From: Gammaproteobacteria bacterium
GTDB taxonomy: Bacteria; Pseudomonadota; Gammaproteobacteria; JAJPIJ01
Assembly: GCA_022072255.1 (NCBI GenBank)
Contig: JAJVHZ010000009.1
Coordinates: 1 to 61,373, forward strand
DNA length: 61,373 bases
Direction: 5' to 3'
Part shown: positions 8,791-16,964 of the stretch, piece by piece
How positions within the stretch are numbered: position 1 is the stretch's first letter
Layout of the letters: each line of letters opens with the position of its first letter
Notes under the pieces: model-generated
The model's input: the letters and a program-made list of their open reading frames with translations, nothing else
The model's database searches: none
What the model was told of the DNA's origin: nothing
Position numbers and translations under genes: made by a program

Positions 8791-10002
8791 TTAGAGAACG
8801 AGCGCGGCGATCTCCTGCTTCATCTTCACAACCGCCTCGATCACCTTGTCAATGCGGTTCGCGTTGCGCCCCTGCTCGACGGCCTGCTCGCGCAGCTCCT
8901 GCAGCCGGACGCCGATCTGTTTGAGCTTGGTGTTGGCCTCGATCGCCGCCTGCATCTTCTGCTCATCGCCCTGCGCCGTCCTTTGCGCGTCCATGCATTC
9001 GCGATGCACCGACGCCGCCTGGTCTTCGTAATCCACGGCTTTGGAGTTGAGCGGGTTGCCGATGCGGGCGACCGCCCTGCCGATCTCGGTCTGCTGTTCG
9101 GGCGATTGCCACAGGACGTGTTTGAGGAAGACCAAGTCATCTTCCGTCACTGCGTCGCGCCCTTCCGTGAGCGCGTGCGCCTGCAACACGCCCAGCGTCT
9201 GCCCCCAGCGGCGGTCGCTGATGATGATCCCTTTGCTGGCGAGGTCTTTGCGCAACTGCTCGATCAGATCAATCGCCGCATTCGGCATGGAGATCTGTTC
9301 CGCGCTTTGCTGCAACGCGACAAGCTCTGACTGCAAGAGCGTAGCCGGCTGGTTTCCATTTGGCTTGTGACCGTTCTGTTTCGCCCCGAGTTTTGCCGAA
9401 GCCGCGCGAATGAATTTAGCGAACCCGGTATCGGTGACGTAGCCGACCCGGAAGCGCAGCAGGAACCGATCCCAGAGCGCTTCGAGTTCATTGCCCTGCG
9501 GCATCTCGTTGCTGGCGCCGAAGAGCGAGATCAGCGGGACCTGCAATTCCTGGCCGCCGTTGTGGAAGACGCGCTCGTTGGCGATCTTAAGCAGGGCGTT
9601 CAGGATCGCGCTGCTCGCCTTGAAGATTTCGTCGAGGAAGACGAGTTCGGCCTCGACCAGCTTGCCCGCCGTGATGCGCCGGTACTCATCGCGTTTTAGG
9701 CCGCTGACCGAGACCGGCCCGAACAATTCTTCCGGCGTCGTGAAGCGCGTCATCAAATATGCAAAGCTCCGCAGGCCTCCGCCGCTCTGTGGGCTGATAC
9801 GTTCGGCAAGATTCGTGACCAAGGCCGATTTCGCCGTGCCCGGTGGGCCGAGGACGACCAGGTGCTGCCGGGCGAGCAATGCGACGAGAGAGGCGCGAAT
9901 CACCTCATCGCGTTCGATGAGCGTTGCGGTCAGGTCGCGTTCAATGACTTGCAGTTTGTCGAGAGATGGTTTGATGGATGCGAGATTGAGTGCTGTAGAC
10001 AT
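8791..10002 (-). CDS. MoxR/RavA-family AAA+ ATPase (403 aa)
   Basis: I use the start MSTALNLASIKPSL (ATG 10000-10002), because AAAGGA sits eight bases upstream; an ATG nine bases earlier touches the site. Walker A is GPPGTAKS (residues 52-59), the MoxR signature RFTTPEELFGPVS is near 86-98, and Walker B LVFLDE is at 120-125. A sensor region ASNEMPQGNELEALWDRF and a helical C-terminus follow. MoxR ATPases act as hexameric chaperones with vWA partners, which here is the next gene. It is the first gene of a five-gene minus-strand run ending in dnaN and a 114-aa protein. Confidence 0.9.
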   Translation of the reverse strand: MSTALNLASIKPSLDKLQVIERDLTATLIERDEVIRASLVALLARQHLVVLGPPGTAKSALVTNLAERISPQSGGGLRSFAYLMTRFTTPEELFGPVSVSGLKRDEYRRITAGKLVEAELVFLDEIFKASSAILNALLKIANERVFHNGGQELQVPLISLFGASNEMPQGNELEALWDRFLLRFRVGYVTDTGFAKFIRAASAKLGAKQNGHKPNGNQPATLLQSELVALQQSAEQISMPNAAIDLIEQLRKDLASKGIIISDRRWGQTLGVLQAHALTEGRDAVTEDDLVFLKHVLWQSPEQQTEIGRAVARIGNPLNSKAVDYEDQAASVHRECMDAQRTAQGDEQKMQAAIEANTKLKQIGVRLQELREQAVEQGRNANRIDKVIEAVVKMKQEIAALVL

Positions 10003-10108
10003 AGCAATCATCCTTTCGCCGGTTGCCTACAGCATTGATCTTTCCCCGAGTATCAGCAGAATCGGTGTCTAAAAGGGGCGTTATCAGAGAGCCACAATGA
10101 CCACGTAT

Positions 10109-10138
10109 AATGACAACAATTAGTGTACTGTTGTCATT
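10109..10138. promoter_or_regulatory. inverted repeat, putative operator upstream of the MoxR operon
   Basis: AATGACAACA (10109-10118) and TGTTGTCATT (10129-10138) are exact reverse complements separated by 10 bases. That gives about two helical turns between half-site centres, as expected for a dimeric repressor. A related but looser pair (TGACGACA...TGTTGTCA) occurs at 16802-16830, and a lone TGACAACA at 14885. The position about 110 bases upstream of the MoxR start suggests transcriptional control, but the regulator is unknown. Confidence 0.6.
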
Positions 10139-10279
10139 GTCCATAGAAATCAATTTATTGGACTCTATGACGTTTTCTGTCCAATTTGCTGAGGAATCAA
10201 CGATAAAACTTTTGCGGTTGCTTTTTATGTGGGTATACGCTTACTATATTTGGTGACTCTTTAAGAGCCGCTTTTCTTA

Positions 10280-10327
10280 AATCGAACCAGTTTTGGAATT
10301 AAGATTGAATCGAACCAGTTCTGGAAT
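10280..10327. repeat. two 20-bp direct repeats, 28-bp period
   Basis: AATCGAACCAGTTTTGGAAT (10280-10299) is followed by AATCGAACCAGTTCTGGAAT (10308-10327), with one mismatch and an 8-base spacer. They lie about 220 bases upstream of the membrane protein/cas6 pair. The spacer is far too short for a CRISPR array, so an operator or a decayed repeat is more likely. Confidence 0.6.
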
Positions 10328-10542
10328 CGAAACACGGTCTATGGGATGTGATGCCCACAGGCCTGTTAAGGGCTACGCCCTCAAATCGCGCACCCACCAT
10401 ATGGCGCACGGCCAAGCGCGCGATCACGTAGCTGAGACGATTCCCAAGCGGGAGTCGGTGTGATTTTTGAAGTTGCTTCGACTCTATTATTATGCCTGCG
10501 GGAGTCGGAGCCCTAAGCCCTTTGCAGGCAGGGGGTGTTTCG

Positions 10543-10908
10543 ATGCGAACCAACGATTCTAATCAGGATTCTAGTTCCTCTTATCAGATAGAACTTCCAA
10601 GCAACTCAACAGCGTTTTTTCAGCTCGTTTTGTTCGCGCTTGCTGTACTTGAGTCCCACCGGCAAACAGCTTTACCAAGTCACTCCGAGGCACAGCAACG
10701 ACCACAACGAAAAAAGCCTATTCCGCAAAAGACTATTATCTTTAGCGCCGATGCTATCATCAAAGTAATTACGGCAGTGATAGTGACTGGCTTTATCGTT
10801 TCCCTTGCAGCATTGCTGTGCGTTGGGGCAACGCTAGCTACATGCCTAGCATTTATCGTACTCACCATCGGTATCATTACTGTGCTTGTGCTACTTGCAC
10901 GGAGATGA
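10543..10908 (+). CDS. small membrane protein paired with cas6 (121 aa)
   Basis: The start is ATG 10543 (MRTNDSNQDSSSSYQ), with AGGGGGTG upstream. A hydrophilic N-terminus contains one hydrophobic stretch (AFFQLVLFALAVLE). A basic linker (RPQRKKPIPQK) follows, then two adjacent strong transmembrane helices (IIKVITAVIVTGFIVSLAAL and LATCLAFIVLTIGIITVLVL), ending in LARR. No family is recognised. The stop codon is 11 bases before the cas6 start, so the two genes are almost certainly co-transcribed. AT-rich composition matches cas6, which suggests they were acquired together. Confidence 0.7.
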   Translation: MRTNDSNQDSSSSYQIELPSNSTAFFQLVLFALAVLESHRQTALPSHSEAQQRPQRKKPIPQKTIIFSADAIIKVITAVIVTGFIVSLAALLCVGATLATCLAFIVLTIGIITVLVLLARR

Positions 10909-10919
10909 AGGAGGAACTA

Positions 10920-11717
10920 GTGCGCATCCGACTTCATCTAACTCACGTAAGCGGGGTAAATTCACTGCCTCTGGATAATTACCCATTGGCTTCGCTCATA
11001 TACCGCACTGTAGAGCTAGCGTCACCCGGCCAATCTGCTTTCTTACACGAGCATGGATATACTGATGAGCAAACACGCAAAAAATATAAATTCTTCGTCT
11101 TCTCTCGCCCTTACGTTCCTGGCGCATATATTCGTGCGGGTCGGCTTTGGTTTGCTCCTGGACGAATAGAATGGCAAATCTCATCACCAATAGATAGTTT
11201 TATTCAAGCGTTCATAATAGGCCTCCAGGCGCAAGAAAGAATTGCAATTGGAGACTCACAGGGGATTGCTAACTTTGTGCCTGAGCGGATCGAAGAAGTT
11301 CCCTTACCCCGCCTAACAAGTCCTATGCGATTTACAGCGCTTTCACCGATAACAGTTGCTGTTGATGAGCTTGGCACCGATGGCCAATATCATAAGCATT
11401 ATGTTCGTGCAGATGATTCACGATTTGGCCTGGTAGTAGCATCCAATCTCTTAAACAAGTATCGTGTGTTGACGGGCAATAAAACGAACGATTTACATTT
11501 AAGATTCGATTTTGATCGAGACTATATAAAGCTACGAGGTGGAGTAGAGCGAGTTTCAAAGTTAATTCAGTACAAAGGAGTGTTGGTCAAAAGCTATATG
11601 GCACCATTCATCGTTGAGGGCAGCGAAGACCTTATTAGGCTCGGATGGGAATGCGGGTTTGGAGCATCAAATTCACAAGGGTTTGGCATGGCTCAAGAGG
11701 CAAGGATCGTAGGCTGA
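10920..11717 (+). CDS. cas6: Cas6-type CRISPR RNA endoribonuclease, orphan (265 aa)
   Basis: The protein reads as a Cas6 along its full length. It begins RIRLHLTH, then PLDNYPLASLIYRTVELASPGQ, then a beta-rich middle (YKFFVFSRPYVPG, FAPGRIEWQISSP, MRFTALSPITVAV). It ends with the Gly-rich loop ECGFGASNSQGFGMA that contacts crRNA in this family. I chose GTG 10920 because AAGGAGG lies just upstream; ATG 10905 is in frame but poorly placed. Cas6 cuts CRISPR precursor transcripts within the repeat. No other cas gene and no CRISPR array is present in the window, and the only partner is a membrane protein. The role is therefore open: in-trans processing, or a different RNA substrate. Confidence 0.85.
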   Translation: MRIRLHLTHVSGVNSLPLDNYPLASLIYRTVELASPGQSAFLHEHGYTDEQTRKKYKFFVFSRPYVPGAYIRAGRLWFAPGRIEWQISSPIDSFIQAFIIGLQAQERIAIGDSQGIANFVPERIEEVPLPRLTSPMRFTALSPITVAVDELGTDGQYHKHYVRADDSRFGLVVASNLLNKYRVLTGNKTNDLHLRFDFDRDYIKLRGGVERVSKLIQYKGVLVKSYMAPFIVEGSEDLIRLGWECGFGASNSQGFGMAQEARIVG

Positions 11718-11787
11718 GCTGAGGGGGAAGTGAAATCAAATCAACCGGATTGCTATTCCGCCTAACTCTTACGACTCTATACAATCG

Positions 11788-11830
11788 AAAAGCCATACTT
11801 TATCTTCCGATGAAGTAAGGCATGGCTTTT
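11788..11830 (+). terminator. hairpin after cas6
   Basis: AAAAGCCAT (11788-11796) pairs with ATGGCTTTT (11822-11830), enclosing a partly paired loop. The right arm ends in four Ts. It lies 70 bases past the cas6 stop and fits a factor-independent terminator of the cas6 operon. The AAAA/TTTT ends make it potentially bidirectional. Confidence 0.55.
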
Positions 11831-12090
11831 CCGAAACTGAACTCCTATGAACCCTTCGCTCATTGTAACGCAGGGTATCTTGGCCGCTGTTGCATCAGGG
11901 CTTCCCATACTGGCAATACCTCTCATCGGCCACGAATTACCAGCACGCTAGCCTTTTTCTCAGCCCTAAAAACGCTCGTCTCAATGCCCAGGCTAGCAGT
12001 TTGCCTCCTTTGCGAATTACGGCGATTGTGAACACCAATTACGGCTGATCGTGAACGCCTCAAGCGCTCGGCAGCGCTGGCGATCAATTT

Positions 12091-12846
12091 TTACTTCGAG
12101 TGTTCACGATCCGTCAACTTCTGCCGCGTCTTGCGGAGCGATTCGCCTTTGAGTTCGAGGCGATGCGCGTTGGTCAGGAGGCGGTCGAGCAGCGCGTCGG
12201 CGACGGTCGGTTCGTTGAGATATGAATGCCAGGAACCGATCGGCAATTGGCTGGTGATGATGGTTGAGTGGGCATCGTGACGGTCCTCGATGATCTCGAG
12301 CAGATCGTGGCGTTCTGTCTGTGACAGCGGTTTGAGGCCGAAGTCGTCCAGAATCAGAAGGTCGAGCCGGGCCAGTTGCCGCAGGAGTTTGCTGTAAGAA
12401 CCGTCCCCGCGAGCGATCCGAAGTTCATCCAACAATCGGCCGGTACGCTGATAGCGCACGCTCAGGCCCTGTCTACAGGCCGCCTGGCCGAATGCGCAAG
12501 CCAGCCAGCTTTTCCCCGTGCCGGCCGGCCCGGTGATGTGCAGATTTTGGCGTGCGCGAATCCAGTCGCAGTTGATGAGCGAAACGACTTGCGAACGAAC
12601 CAGGCCGCGCTTGGCCTGATAATCGATTTCTTCCACACAGGCCGGTTGTTTGAAGTGCGCCGAACGCAGTAAGCGTTGCAGGCGGCGATTGTCGCGATGC
12701 GTCCGCTCGCGGTCCACCAGCAGCGCGAATCGTTCTTCAAAAGAGAGCTGTTGTGTCGTGGGCTGTTCAAGTTGCTGGGCGAAGGCGTCGGCCATCCCGA
12801 GCAGCTTGAGCGACCGCAGATGTTGCAAGGTTTGTTGAGTGAGCAT
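12091..12846 (-). CDS. istB: IS21-family transposition helper ATPase IstB (251 aa)
   Basis: AAA+ helper with the IstB N-terminal domain ([22 protein letters not shown]), Walker A GPAGTGKS near residues 110-117, and Walker B LLILDDFG near 168-175. It ends in the family's typical C-terminal helix ([14 protein letters not shown]). IstB assembles on target DNA and activates the IstA transposase. Its length is normal. The start lies 105 bases downstream of the istA stop, a larger gap than the overlap seen in many IS21 members. Confidence 0.95.
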   Translation of the reverse strand: MLTQQTLQHLRSLKLLGMADAFAQQLEQPTTQQLSFEERFALLVDRERTHRDNRRLQRLLRSAHFKQPACVEEIDYQAKRGLVRSQVVSLINCDWIRARQNLHITGPAGTGKSWLACAFGQAACRQGLSVRYQRTGRLLDELRIARGDGSYSKLLRQLARLDLLILDDFGLKPLSQTERHDLLEIIEDRHDAHSTIITSQLPIGSWHSYLNEPTVADALLDRLLTNAHRLELKGESLRKTRQKLTDREHSK

Positions 12847-12951
12847 TGTGCATTCTCCTTGATGAGGTCCACGGGGAGGGGGCGTCTGCCTGACACCGGG
12901 GTGGTTGAAGCCACTCTGGTTTTCTCGCTGCCCCCGTCCTCGTCTGACCAG

Positions 12952-14508
12952 TCATTGATAGTAAGCCGCGCCGCGGACGTTCTCGTGAACGGGCAGTGTG
13001 ACGGCCGCTTCCGTGTCGGGATCCGGCAAAGGCTGTGAATCGAGCCCGCGTTCGAGGATCGTGCGGACACTCGATTGCCGCAGGGCGCCAATGGCCAAGG
13101 CGCGATGACACGCGGCTTCGAGCCGTTCCGGCGTGTAGCGCTTGGCCAGATTGAGCAGGCCGAGGCAGGCGCGATAAGAGAGTTCGGGATGCTTGCGTGA
13201 TTCGAGCAGTTCGCGGACGAAATCGCGCGTGTTCGGGCCGATCTCGATGGCCCAATTGAGAAAGCGTCCGGGGTTCCATTCGCTGTGGGCGCGGTGATGC
13301 GAAGGCATGTGTTCGGGGACGGTGGTGTGGCCGCCGCGGCCTTCGGCGGCGCGCGCGTGCGAGGCGACACGCTGGTTTTGATGGAAGAGTTCGACCGTCG
13401 TGGCGGTGACGCGGGCCTCCACCTGGCGGGTGGCGAGCGCGTGCGGGACGCTGTAGTAGTGGCCGTCAATCTCCACGTGATAATCGACGTGGACGCGAGA
13501 GAGCTTCCACTCGGCGAATTGATAAGGCTGGGCCGGCAATGGCCGCAGCGCCGGTAGATCGAGCGCCTCGTATTGCGAACGGCGTGTGCCGGGCAGTTTT
13601 TTGAAAGGCCGGTGATTGAGGTCCACGAGCAGGCCGCCGAGCGCGCGATTGAGATCGGCGAGCGAGAAGAAGGTCTGATGACGTAAGCGCGCCAGAATCC
13701 AACGCTCGACGACCTGCACCGCGACTTCGACTTTAGGTTTGTCTTTCGGCTTGCGCGGGCGGGCCGGCAAAGCCGCCGTGGAGTAGTGCGCGAGCATCTC
13801 CTGGTAGCTGCGGTTGAGAACCGGCTCGTAGCGATCGGCGCGAGTGACGCCGCTCTTGAGATTGTCTGGAATGACGAGTTGCACGACGCCACCAAAAAAC
13901 TCCAAAGCTCGGACGTGCGAGCCGATCCAATCGTGGAGCTTTTGCGAGAAGGTGGCTTCAGCGAAGGTGTAGTTCGACGCGCCGAGCACGGCGACGAAGA
14001 TTTGCGCCTGATGGACTTCGCCCGTCGTGAGGTCAGTGATAGGGACGGTCTGCCCGGCGTAATCGACGAACATCTTCTCGCCAGCGCGATGGGTCTGGCG
14101 CATGGAGAGCTTGAGCCGGTCGCGCCACTGTCGGTAGTAGAGGCAGAATTGGGTGTACTGGTAGTGATTCTCAGGATTGGCCTCGACGTACTCTTCCCAG
14201 AGCAGTTGGCGAGTGACGCCCTGGCCGCGCTGGAGCTCCCGATGAATGGCGGCGAAATCAGGCTGCGCGTAGGCGGCCTGCGGCGAGGGGCTTTCCGGCG
14301 GAAAGAGCTCGCGGCGGAGTTGGGCTTCGCTGAGAGTTTCCGGCAGCGGCCAGGTGATCCCGGCGGCTTGCGCGGCATTGAGGTACTTGTTGACCACGCC
14401 GAGCGAAAGACGGAGCGCACGGGCGATCTGACGTTGCGACAGTCCGGCTTCATATTTGAGCCGGAGGACATCTTTGAGTTTGCGCATAGAGATTGGTAGC
14501 GCTGACAT
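12952..14508 (-). CDS. istA: IS21-family transposase IstA (518 aa)
   Basis: The N-terminal HTH domain ([21 protein letters not shown], residues about 23-43) is followed by an RNase H-fold DDE integrase core. The core includes [11 protein letters not shown] (first Asp), PDNLKSGV (second Asp) and [14 protein letters not shown] (Glu). A beta-barrel and basic C-terminus follow ([32 protein letters not shown] is a family hallmark region). The enzyme cuts and joins the element ends. The frame is full length without stops, so the copy is probably active. The start may be MSALPIS or the inner MRKLKDVL eight residues later. Confidence 0.95.
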   Translation of the reverse strand: MSALPISMRKLKDVLRLKYEAGLSQRQIARALRLSLGVVNKYLNAAQAAGITWPLPETLSEAQLRRELFPPESPSPQAAYAQPDFAAIHRELQRGQGVTRQLLWEEYVEANPENHYQYTQFCLYYRQWRDRLKLSMRQTHRAGEKMFVDYAGQTVPITDLTTGEVHQAQIFVAVLGASNYTFAEATFSQKLHDWIGSHVRALEFFGGVVQLVIPDNLKSGVTRADRYEPVLNRSYQEMLAHYSTAALPARPRKPKDKPKVEVAVQVVERWILARLRHQTFFSLADLNRALGGLLVDLNHRPFKKLPGTRRSQYEALDLPALRPLPAQPYQFAEWKLSRVHVDYHVEIDGHYYSVPHALATRQVEARVTATTVELFHQNQRVASHARAAEGRGGHTTVPEHMPSHHRAHSEWNPGRFLNWAIEIGPNTRDFVRELLESRKHPELSYRACLGLLNLAKRYTPERLEAACHRALAIGALRQSSVRTILERGLDSQPLPDPDTEAAVTLPVHENVRGAAYYQ

Positions 14509-14623
14509 TGAGTCTCCTCCTGAATGGGATCAAAAAGGAGATGGTCAGCTTTTGGAGTTCCAAATCTCCAGCGCTGCCGAAACTGAAAAGAGCAAAACCC
14601 GATTACGGCGAGGGTCAAAAAGC

Positions 14624-14700
14624 GTTCACGTTGCGCCGTAATAGCTGTTCACGTTGGCGCGTAATCGGTGTTCACGTTGCGCCGTAATGGGCGTTCACGT
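14624..14700. repeat. four 23-bp repeats at the right end of the IS21 element
   Basis: Units beginning GTTCACGTTG start at 14624, 14647, 14670 and 14693, exactly 23 bp apart. They alternate between GCGCCGTAAT and GGCGCGTAAT/GGCC endings. They mirror the two GTGAAC...ATTACGG units at the left end. They are best read as the terminal transposase-binding sites of the element; the regular two-turn phasing supports this. Confidence 0.8.
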
Positions 14701-14942
14701 TGGCCCGAAAAATGCATCCTTTGTGGAATGAGCAATTGAGACATCCAGGCACCGATTTTAGTGCCCATCGCCCTCACCCCCTTTCAAAAAGCATATTCGG
14801 CCTCATTATACGGCAATCGGCGTATAAAAGTTCATCTGAATGGCCACAGGGTCAATTGGTTGACAACCGTTTCATCCAACGCTGATGACAACAGTACAGA
14901 TAAAAGCAGTACTGAGAAATTGAGCGGGCAATAAATGAATCA

Positions 14943-16016
14943 CTATTGAAGGCGAAAAATAGCATCTTCAGCGTATAGATTTCTGTTTATTATGCATTGT
15001 AAGGCTTGGCTGGCCGCACTGCGAACTTCTTGTTCTTGTTCTCCTAAGATTTTGGTGAGGGCAGGTATGGCGCTTTTCGCCCTTCGCCCAAGCTTACCTA
15101 AAGACTTGGCTGCCTGAATACGAAGTCTTATATTTCTGTCTTCTAAGGCTTCAATGAGAAGCGGCACGGTAACCGGCGCTTGATGTATAAGCCCCCCAAA
15201 TATCCAAGCTATTCGTGTACGACATCTTTCGCCACTCAAACGGAAAGCAACTATGAGAGCTGGGAGCATTACATCCTCGCGCGACTTCATTTTACTCAAG
15301 GCGATTTTCGCATTGTTAGCACTGCCCGGAAAGTAAGTATTCGGCAGGTCTAACGCAAAAATCAATTCGGCAATTGCGGCGACCGATTCTTGGCCCACGT
15401 TCATAAGTGCCTTGGCCGCACTTTCACCAATAATTTTTTCTTTGGTTTCAAGACATTCAGATATTGTAGGAATCGCTACCTCAGCTTCTCTCCCCATCTT
15501 TCCCAATGCCTCTAAAACACAACAACGAATATGAATATCTTCCGATTGTTGTAAGACTATGGTGAGGTCAGGCACACATGTCTTTGCCTCTCTACCAATT
15601 CTTCCCAGCGCTTCAACAGCGTTAATACGAACTGCATCGCATTTGTCATGCTTCAAAACTTCGACAAGAGCAGTAATAGGGCATTTTTCTTTTCCCTTCA
15701 TTCCGCCAAGCGCCTTTACTTTCCCCTTCATTCTACCAAGTGCCTTAGCCGCTCGAATACGGATGGGATCGCTTCGGTCGTATAATGCTTCGACAAGAGC
15801 AGGAATGGCGATGCTAGCTTCTCCCCCCATATTTCCCAGCGCTTCAGCAGCATTAATACGAACAGTCTCACATTCGTCGTGTTTTAAAACTTCGACGAGA
15901 GCAGGAATGGCGCGTTTTGCTTTTCCCTTCATTCCGCCAAGCGTCTTGGTTGCCTCTACGCGGACGGCGACGATTGGGTCTTGCAACGCTTCAACGAGAG
16001 CAAGAGTTGAGTCCAT
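14943..16016 (-). CDS. HEAT-repeat (PBS-lyase type) protein (357 aa)
   Basis: The protein is built of about ten HEAT units of roughly 36 residues, with the pattern AIPALVE.L...D..VRI.AA.ALG.MG..A (for example residues 15-45, 50-82, 115-150, 310-340). No catalytic domain is present. Such proteins are protein-protein scaffolds. One unit, near residues 93-108 (GRMKGKVKALGGMKGKEK), is shortened, as if recombination between adjacent repeats had deleted a unit. The gene is AT-rich and follows the 53-aa membrane peptide gene on the same strand after a strong hairpin. Its partner is unknown. Confidence 0.8.
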   Translation of the reverse strand: MDSTLALVEALQDPIVAVRVEATKTLGGMKGKAKRAIPALVEVLKHDECETVRINAAEALGNMGGEASIAIPALVEALYDRSDPIRIRAAKALGRMKGKVKALGGMKGKEKCPITALVEVLKHDKCDAVRINAVEALGRIGREAKTCVPDLTIVLQQSEDIHIRCCVLEALGKMGREAEVAIPTISECLETKEKIIGESAAKALMNVGQESVAAIAELIFALDLPNTYFPGSANNAKIALSKMKSREDVMLPALIVAFRLSGERCRTRIAWIFGGLIHQAPVTVPLLIEALEDRNIRLRIQAAKSLGKLGRRAKSAIPALTKILGEQEQEVRSAASQALQCIINRNLYAEDAIFRLQ

Positions 16017-16243
16017 ATTCCTATTTCCTGGGCCGCGAAGAATAGAAGTATATGCTGAGCAGATTAAGTATTACCCTGTATGGCGAGATTTCAATGAGTT
16101 GATAAATCGCAACAGCTTGTGGTTTTCTTGCTCTTCGTTGCGACTACCTACTAATAAATGGTGGCCGGGGTGTGCTCATGTAGTGAGATCTGCCATTTCA
16201 GAAGCAATCTTTTGCCCATTGCGAGAGGTAAAACTTGAATTAA

Positions 16244-16273
16244 ACAATAGGGGGACATTAGTCCCCCTATTGT
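16244..16273 (-). terminator. perfect 13-bp stem, 4-base loop
   Basis: ACAATAGGGGGAC (16244-16256) and GTCCCCCTATTGT (16261-16273) pair perfectly around ATTA. It lies directly after the stop codon of the 53-aa gene (16282). On that strand it is followed by TTTAATTCAAGTTTT, so it reads as that gene's terminator. The five-G run makes it unusually stable. Confidence 0.8.
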
Positions 16274-16281
16274 GAACCTAG

Positions 16282-16443
16282 CTAACTACTCATCATAGTC
16301 CATATTGAGAATGCCAGAATCAAAACATTCACAACGATTCCCGCAATGTCAACTATAATGCCGAGAATCTCTAGGTTCCGCTCGTCCTTCAGGTACTCGG
16401 ATACCTTCTTAGGCATTTTTTCTATCTTCTCTTTGATACTCAT
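16282..16443 (-). CDS. 53-aa single-span membrane peptide
   Basis: ATG 16441-16443 has a good GGAGGG site five bases upstream, and the frame ends at TAG 16282-16284. The N-terminal half is charged and helical (MSIKEKIEKMPKKVSEYLKD). The C-terminal half is one hydrophobic helix (ILGIIVDIAGIVVNVLILAF) followed by SIWTMMSS. It resembles small membrane toxins or regulatory peptides in size, but there is no sequence hallmark. A strong terminator follows at once, so it is probably a self-contained transcription unit. Confidence 0.7.
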   Translation of the reverse strand: MSIKEKIEKMPKKVSEYLKDERNLEILGIIVDIAGIVVNVLILAFSIWTMMSS

Positions 16444-16964
16444 TGTACCCTCCGCACAGTTGTTTGTGTGGAGAACTTCTTGCCCAAAAACGGGCGCAAC
16501 AATGAGTACTCTTTCGATTTCATCAGTAGCGTACGAGGTTGCGTCAAGCCCCTGCTAGTCACTACCCCCTCATTCCCACCACCTAATCAAAAGAGCAAGA
16601 AGAAGCTCTGTCTGCTCAAAACTTACGAGCAGCCAATCGGGCGCGCACATTTTATCTAAAATGATAATGAATTCAAATCACTCCTGCGGATCGCCCAATA
16701 CAGAACAGCGTACTCCATACCAAATGCCCGTATTTCTAAAGATTGCCGCCGCGTTTGGCGCTCAGCCTTCCATTGCAATGTTGAATTCATAGAAATTCTG
16801 CTGACGACAGTAATAGGCGTAATGTTGTCATTATCCCCTCAAACCAGCCAAAATTCTCAATACTTCATCTCGAAGCTGAGAGGCGTTTTCCGTAAAAGTG
16901 TTGTTATCACATCAGAAGTAGGGCTGTAGTGGCTTGCTTTGTTTTTGCTCCCACCCAGGTGGAA
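16444..16964. other. 521-base AT-rich gap
   Basis: The stretch between the 53-aa peptide gene and the end of the helicase C-terminal gene holds no convincing coding frame on either strand. The only structure I see is the imperfect inverted repeat TGACGACA (16802-16809) / TGTTGTCA (16823-16830). It shares its half-site with the operator-like repeat at 10109-10138. Composition is like the AT-rich patch to its left, so the edge of the acquired DNA probably lies near 16.9 kb. Confidence 0.5.

Larger units (their letters stand above)
10003..10542. other. 540-base AT-rich intergenic region between divergent operons
   Basis: This spacer separates the minus-strand MoxR operon from the plus-strand membrane protein/cas6 pair. 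It contains a 10-bp inverted repeat (10109-10138) and two 20-bp near-identical direct repeats (10280-10327). It also contains the short repeated string GCGGGAGTCGG at about 10450 and 10498, and TGCCTGC/GCAGGCA arms near 10494-10535. I see no protein-coding gene in it. It must hold promoters in both directions. Confidence 0.6.
12027..14699 (-). mobile_element. IS21-family insertion sequence
   Basis: The element contains istA (12952-14508) and istB (12091-12846) in the standard order on the minus strand. The ends carry multiple related 23-bp repeats. On the right, GTTCACGTTGCGCCGTAAT-type units start at 14624, 14647, 14670 and 14693. On the left, the inverted counterpart GTGAAC...ATTACGGC appears at 12028 and 12051. 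Such repeated transposase-binding sites are usual for IS21. Exact borders and the target duplication cannot be fixed by eye. The element looks intact and is inserted in AT-rich accessory DNA between the cas6 unit and the HEAT-repeat gene. Confidence 0.85.

Noticed and set aside
10280-10327. CRISPR array near cas6
   Set aside because: Only two repeats with an 8-base spacer; real arrays have spacers of about 30 bases or more.
12462-14618. 718-codon frame on the minus strand overlapping istA and istB
   Set aside because: It is a shadow frame, rich in Ser, Arg and Pro and without any domain, running out of frame through the IS21 genes, which have clear motifs.
16468-16659. 63-codon frame in the AT-rich gap
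   Set aside because: No ribosome-binding site, no hydrophobic or domain pattern.
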